Below are positions 6,602 through 7,249 of a stretch of 7,249 nucleotides of DNA, piece after piece. The stretch spans positions 6,225-13,473 of the forward strand of contig PLAX01000087.1 of NCBI GenBank assembly GCA_003135255.1. Direction: 5' to 3'. Origin of the DNA: Candidatus Dormiibacterota bacterium. Its GTDB lineage: Bacteria > Chloroflexota > Dormibacteria > Aeolococcales > Aeolococcaceae. Below the pieces are notes generated by a model that had not been told where the DNA came from, ran no database searches, and saw only the letters and a program-made list of their open reading frames with translations. Within the stretch, counting starts at the first letter, position 1. Each line of letters begins with the position of its first letter. The position numbers were made by a program, and so were the translations under genes.

Positions 6602-7063
6602 TCAGTGGACGACTTGGCTGACGATGGCCCAGGCGATCAGGATCAGGACCACCATGAAGGTGGCCATCACCGCAACCCGGCGGAGGTCGGACGGGACGTA
6701 GGGGACGCGATCGAAGGGGATCGCCGGATCGTCGGTGTCCAGGGGCTCGACCATCGCCGCCGCGGTCCCGAAGCGTGCGCTCTTGACGGAGGCGCGCTGC
6801 TGCCGGCTCGCGGCGATGCTCGACGCGGAAGCGGGGGTGACGCGTTCAACGCGGCGTCGGGTGGTCTCCGCCGGCCTCACGGCGCCCGCCGTGACCGGAG
6901 TCGCTCTGGGCGGGCTCACCTCGTCGACGTCGGCCGCGACCGTCCGGCTCGCAACACCGGCGGGCGGCGTCGTGGCGGGGCCCGCGACCGGACGCGCCGG
7001 TGCCACACCGGCCGGACGGCGGCTGGCGGTGCGCTGTTTCTGCTTCCGGGTCTTCTTGGCCAT
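6602..7063 (-). CDS. Small C-tail-anchored membrane protein, unknown function
   Basis: A 153-residue protein of unknown function with three clear parts. Residues 1-16 are strongly basic (MAKKTRKQKQRTASRR), like a nucleic-acid, ribosome or membrane-surface binding tail. Residues 17-110 are rich in Ala, Pro, Arg, Thr and Val and look disordered. A more structured, acidic-to-aromatic segment (DTDDPAIPFDRVPYVPSDL, about 108-126) leads to one transmembrane helix at about 130-150 (VAVMATFMVVLILIAWAIV), with only a few residues after it. There is no N-terminal signal, so this is a tail-anchored topology: the bulk in the cytoplasm, the anchor inserted after translation ends. It is first in the operon and lies 18 nt before an ArsA/Get3-like ATPase, the family that handles such anchors in eukaryotes. 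No Shine-Dalgarno is visible; a candidate -10 lies just 13 nt upstream, so the mRNA leader may be very short. Confidence 0.82.
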   Translation of the reverse strand: MAKKTRKQKQRTASRRPAGVAPARPVAGPATTPPAGVASRTVAADVDEVSPPRATPVTAGAVRPAETTRRRVERVTPASASSIAASRQQRASVKSARFGTAAAMVEPLDTDDPAIPFDRVPYVPSDLRRVAVMATFMVVLILIAWAIVSQVVH

Positions 7064-7076
7064 GTTTCAGCCGCGA

Positions 7077-7085
7077 AGCGTAACA
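7077..7085 (-). promoter_or_regulatory. Candidate extended -10 promoter for the minus-strand operon
   Basis: On the minus strand this reads TGTTACGCT: a TG-n extension plus the hexamer TACGCT, which fits TAnnnT. It ends 13 nt before the ATG at 7063. Transcription starting about 7 nt downstream would leave a leader of about 6 nt, fitting the absence of a Shine-Dalgarno. No good -35 is found at 16-18 nt. It is a pattern match only. Confidence 0.4.
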
Positions 7086-7103
7086 GGGGTGACGGAGCCC
7101 CTG
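7084..7103. repeat. Inverted repeat CAGGGG-N8-CCCCTG, possible operator
   Basis: CAGGGG (7084-7089) and CCCCTG (7098-7103) form a 6-bp inverted repeat with an 8-nt spacer. It abuts and slightly overlaps the candidate extended -10 of the minus-strand operon, reaching toward its -35 region. That is where a repressor would act, but the arms are short and GC-rich, so chance is a real alternative. Confidence 0.3.
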
Positions 7104-7151
7104 GCACCTGCAACGAGCACCGGCCGACGGCCCGGCCGAACCGGGCGCCCC

Positions 7152-7160
7152 TGGTACTCT
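7152..7160 (+). promoter_or_regulatory. Candidate extended -10 promoter for the rightward gene, near-leaderless
   Basis: TGGTACTCT carries the TG-n extension and a TAnnnT hexamer, ending 9 nt before the ATG at 7170. A start site 6-9 nt downstream would give a transcript beginning at or just before the start codon. There is no Shine-Dalgarno before the ATG and no recognisable -35, both consistent with a leaderless mRNA driven by an extended -10. Confidence 0.45.
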
Positions 7161-7169
7161 CGAAACGAG

Positions 7170-7249
7170 ATGACCATCCAGGCACGTCCCGCGGAGCGGA
7201 CGGGGCTGATCGACCGCTATTCGGCCCTCTTCATCACCCTGGCGGCGGC
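7170..7249 (+). CDS. 5' end of a divergent gene, possibly threonine synthase
   Basis: Only 26 codons are visible, and the frame is open to the window edge. The peptide starts MTIQARPAERTGLIDRYSAL. The GLIDRY segment near the N-terminus resembles the start of pyridoxal-phosphate threonine synthases (GLIxRYR...), the enzymes that convert O-phosphohomoserine to threonine. The following residues (FITLAA) do not help, and the substrate and cofactor motifs are outside the window, so this is a guess from a short match. The ATG at 7170 is chosen because an extended -10 ends 9 nt upstream, and because no Shine-Dalgarno is seen. It diverges from the minus-strand operon across 106 nt. Confidence 0.55.
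   Translation, partial: MTIQARPAERTGLIDRYSALFITLAA

Noticed and set aside
1..7249. CRISPR arrays, tRNA or rRNA genes, insertion sequences, attachment sites, riboswitches
   Set aside because: I saw no regularly spaced repeats, no cloverleaf-like or rRNA-like segments, no transposase or integrase, and nearly all bases are taken up by coding sequence.

Overview
This is a very GC-rich (roughly 70%) chromosomal window from a bacterium. The strong G/C bias at third codon positions, the GTG and TTG starts, the nearly leaderless promoter candidates and an ArsA-HSP20 fusion suggest an actinobacterial, Chloroflexota or Dormibacterota-like lineage. The sequence alone does not settle which. I see no mobile element, CRISPR array, tRNA or rRNA, and nothing that looks recently transferred.

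Layout. Positions 2-433 (+) hold the 3' end of a HAD-family phosphatase. It converges on a block of seven genes on the minus strand, running from 7063 down to 517. In transcription order these are: a small C-tail-anchored membrane protein; an ArsA/Get3-type ATPase with a C-terminal HSP20-like domain; a 79-residue protein of unknown function; a Nudix hydrolase; a CaCA-type cation (Ca2+/Na+ or Ca2+/H+) antiporter; a RecQ helicase; and a class I SAM-dependent methyltransferase. Gaps in the first six genes are -4 to 28 nt, including two 4-nt stop/start overlaps (TTGA and GTGA), so they look like one operon. The methyltransferase follows after 65 nt and may have its own promoter. At the right edge a divergent gene starts at 7170 (+) and is cut after 26 codons. 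The intergenic region 7064-7169 holds candidate extended -10 promoters in both directions plus an inverted and a direct repeat.

How the genes might work together. The most suggestive pair is the first two genes. A protein with a single transmembrane helix at its extreme C-terminus sits 18 nt upstream of a homologue of the ATPase family that delivers tail-anchored proteins in eukaryotes. No arsenic gene is nearby, and the ATPase lacks obvious metal-site cysteines in its switch regions. The ATPase, its HSP20-like domain and the tail-anchored protein are therefore a candidate bacterial membrane-protein targeting module, possibly with the 79-residue protein. The downstream genes (nucleotide hydrolysis, cation export, DNA repair) look like a stress or housekeeping tail. 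Their functional link to the first genes is inference only.
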